From assembly GCA_003327455.1 (NCBI GenBank), contig QOQU01000016.1, forward strand, positions 1 through 51,557: a stretch of 51,557 nt of DNA, in the 5' to 3' direction. The stretch is from Anaerolineae bacterium. Its GTDB lineage: Bacteria > Chloroflexota > Anaerolineae > Anaerolineales > UBA4823. The notes beneath the pieces were generated by a model. That model ran no database searches and was not told the DNA's origin. It was given only the letters and a program-made list of their open reading frames with translations. A program made the position numbers and the translations under genes. Positions 50,651 to 51,557 of this stretch are shown here, in pieces (position 1 is the stretch's first letter; each line of letters starts with the position of its first letter).

Positions 50651-51557
50651 ATGAAACACAGACTATTTTCCTTTGGTTGGGAAAGCTTTTTCCTCATCGT
50701 TCTCCTGGCTCTTCTGAGTGTCTTCTCACCAAGCGCACCCTGGAGAAGCCAAGCGGCTGGTTCTATCATCTTTGCTGCGCCAAGCGCCGTCGGCAGTGGC
50801 AATTGCTCCTCGTGGGCGAATGCCTGTACCCTGCAGACCGCCCTCGGCACTGCCGTCAGTGGCGACGAAATCTGGGTCAAGGCTGGCGTGCATTATCCCG
50901 GCTCAGCCGGCAACCGCGATGCCTCGTTCCAATTGAGGAATGGCGTGGCGGTCTACGGAGGCTTCGCCGGCACGGAATCCAGCCGTGACCAGCGCGACTG
51001 GCAGACGAACAAGACCATCCTCAGCGGTGACATTGACCACAACGACAATCACGGCGGGGATTACATCAACGATGCCACCTCGCAGATTGTGGGCAGCAAC
51101 GCCTATCATGTCGTCAGCGCGGCTTTGATCGATTCAAGCGCTGTGCTGGATGGTTTCATCATCACCGCCGGAAAGGCGAACGGTGCTACCTATGACAGCC
51201 TGGGCGGCGGGATATTCAATCAATTCAGCAGCCCCAGCCTGGCAAACCTCACCTTTAGCGGCAACGCCGCCACTTACGGCGGGGGGATGTACAACCACTA
51301 CAGTGACCCCACCCTGAACACCGTCACCCTGCACGGGAACTCGGCAACCGCCGACGGCGGCGGGATGTTAAACTACCACAGCAGTCCGCACTTGAACGCC
51401 GTCACGTTGGATAACAACAGCGCGCCTTCTGGCAATGGCGGTGGCATGACCAACGACCACAGCTCCAACCCCACCCTCACAAACGTCACCTTCAACACAA
51501 ATACAGCTACTAACGGAGCGGGAATGTACAACCGTTTGAGCAGTCCATCGCTCATTC
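50651..51557 (+). CDS. Secreted beta-helix repeat protein, partial at the right edge
   Basis: An open frame of 302 codons that runs off the window without a stop. The signal peptide (MKHRLFSFGWESFFLIVLLALL, residues 1-22, then a cleavable A-rich region) predicts export. After it comes a right-handed parallel beta-helix/pectate-lyase-like region (GSGNCSSWANACTLQTAL, GDEIWVKAG), then repeats of about 28 residues with GGGM/IxN..SSPxLxNVTF..N.AT. Proteins of this kind sit on or outside the cell and bind or degrade polysaccharides, or act as adhesins. GGAG lies six bases before ATG 50651; an in-frame ATG at 50639 is less likely. Confidence 0.75.
   Translation, partial: MKHRLFSFGWESFFLIVLLALLSVFSPSAPWRSQAAGSIIFAAPSAVGSGNCSSWANACTLQTALGTAVSGDEIWVKAGVHYPGSAGNRDASFQLRNGVAVYGGFAGTESSRDQRDWQTNKTILSGDIDHNDNHGGDYINDATSQIVGSNAYHVVSAALIDSSAVLDGFIITAGKANGATYDSLGGGIFNQFSSPSLANLTFSGNAATYGGGMYNHYSDPTLNTVTLHGNSATADGGGMLNYHSSPHLNAVTLDNNSAPSGNGGGMTNDHSSNPTLTNVTFNTNTATNGAGMYNRLSSPSLI

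Noticed and set aside
1-51557. CRISPR arrays, insertion sequences or prophage
   Set aside because: No evenly spaced direct repeats, transposase or phage genes were seen; the HNH protein belongs to a chromosomal family.
51194-51557. DNA tandem repeats at the right end as a repeat element
   Set aside because: The repetition is at the protein level (about 28-residue beta-helix coils) within one coding frame; the DNA copies are divergent.

Overview
The window looks like chromosome from a bacterium of the Chloroflexota, most probably class Anaerolineae (inference). The grounds are a peptide-importing anaerobe-type gene set, a tungsten/molybdenum aldehyde oxidoreductase locus, corrinoid methyltransferase genes, a probable selenoprotein, a T-box in front of pheST, and an RNA polymerase beta' subunit with a long coiled-coil insertion. 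There are no rRNA or tRNA genes, CRISPR arrays, insertion sequences or phage genes. Most genes sit in short operons with ATGA or GTGA overlaps.

Layout. 0.2-4.2 kb (minus): pheS-pheT behind a phenylalanine T-box with a recognisable promoter, specifier loop and terminator. 4.3-10.0 kb (minus): a complete di/oligopeptide ABC importer (lipoprotein, two permeases, two ATPases), divergent from an S9 prolyl-oligopeptidase-type peptidase. 12.2-18.4 kb (plus): macro-domain protein, SpoU/TrmH methyltransferase, CDP-alcohol phosphatidyltransferase, Lgt, an ABC exporter whose permease carries a SpoIIM-like half, and a metallo-beta-lactamase-fold hydrolase convergent with an HNH endonuclease. 19.2-25.0 kb (plus): corrinoid protein, an MtmB-family methylamine methyltransferase without pyrrolysine, a YkoE/YkoD/YkoC-type ECF importer and a small membrane protein. 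25.3-26.8 kb: tyrS and a predicted 30-residue membrane peptide. 26.9-29.7 kb (minus): a phosphoribosyltransferase-like gene, then ychF coupled to a GrdB-like gene with an in-frame TGA read here as selenocysteine.

30.0-35.1 kb is an aldehyde:ferredoxin oxidoreductase locus in two converging groups. The plus group is a radical SAM enzyme with an AbrB-like N-terminus, a canonical MoaD ending in GGG, and an 83-residue protein also ending in GGG. The minus group is a protoglobin fused to a MoaD-like domain, then the oxidoreductase. 35.4-36.2 kb (minus) is a small-protein/nucleotidyltransferase pair. 36.4-38.1 kb (plus) is dcd and an unrecognised gene with a HAD-like motif. 38.2-43.5 kb (minus) is rpoC followed by thrC, with no rpoB next to it. 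44.1-51.6 kb (plus) is a 2003-residue alpha-2-macroglobulin lipoprotein and the start of a secreted beta-helix protein cut by the window edge.

The three places most likely to hold undescribed biology are: (1) the corrinoid/non-pyrrolysine MtmB/ECF importer cluster, which reads as uptake plus demethylation of an unidentified N-methyl compound; (2) the protoglobin-MoaD fusion beside the oxidoreductase, which suggests a link between gas or redox sensing and pterin cofactor supply or sulfur transfer; (3) the GrdB-like selenoprotein with a SECIS-like hairpin, coupled to ychF. All functions are read from sequence motifs and context; no database search was run.
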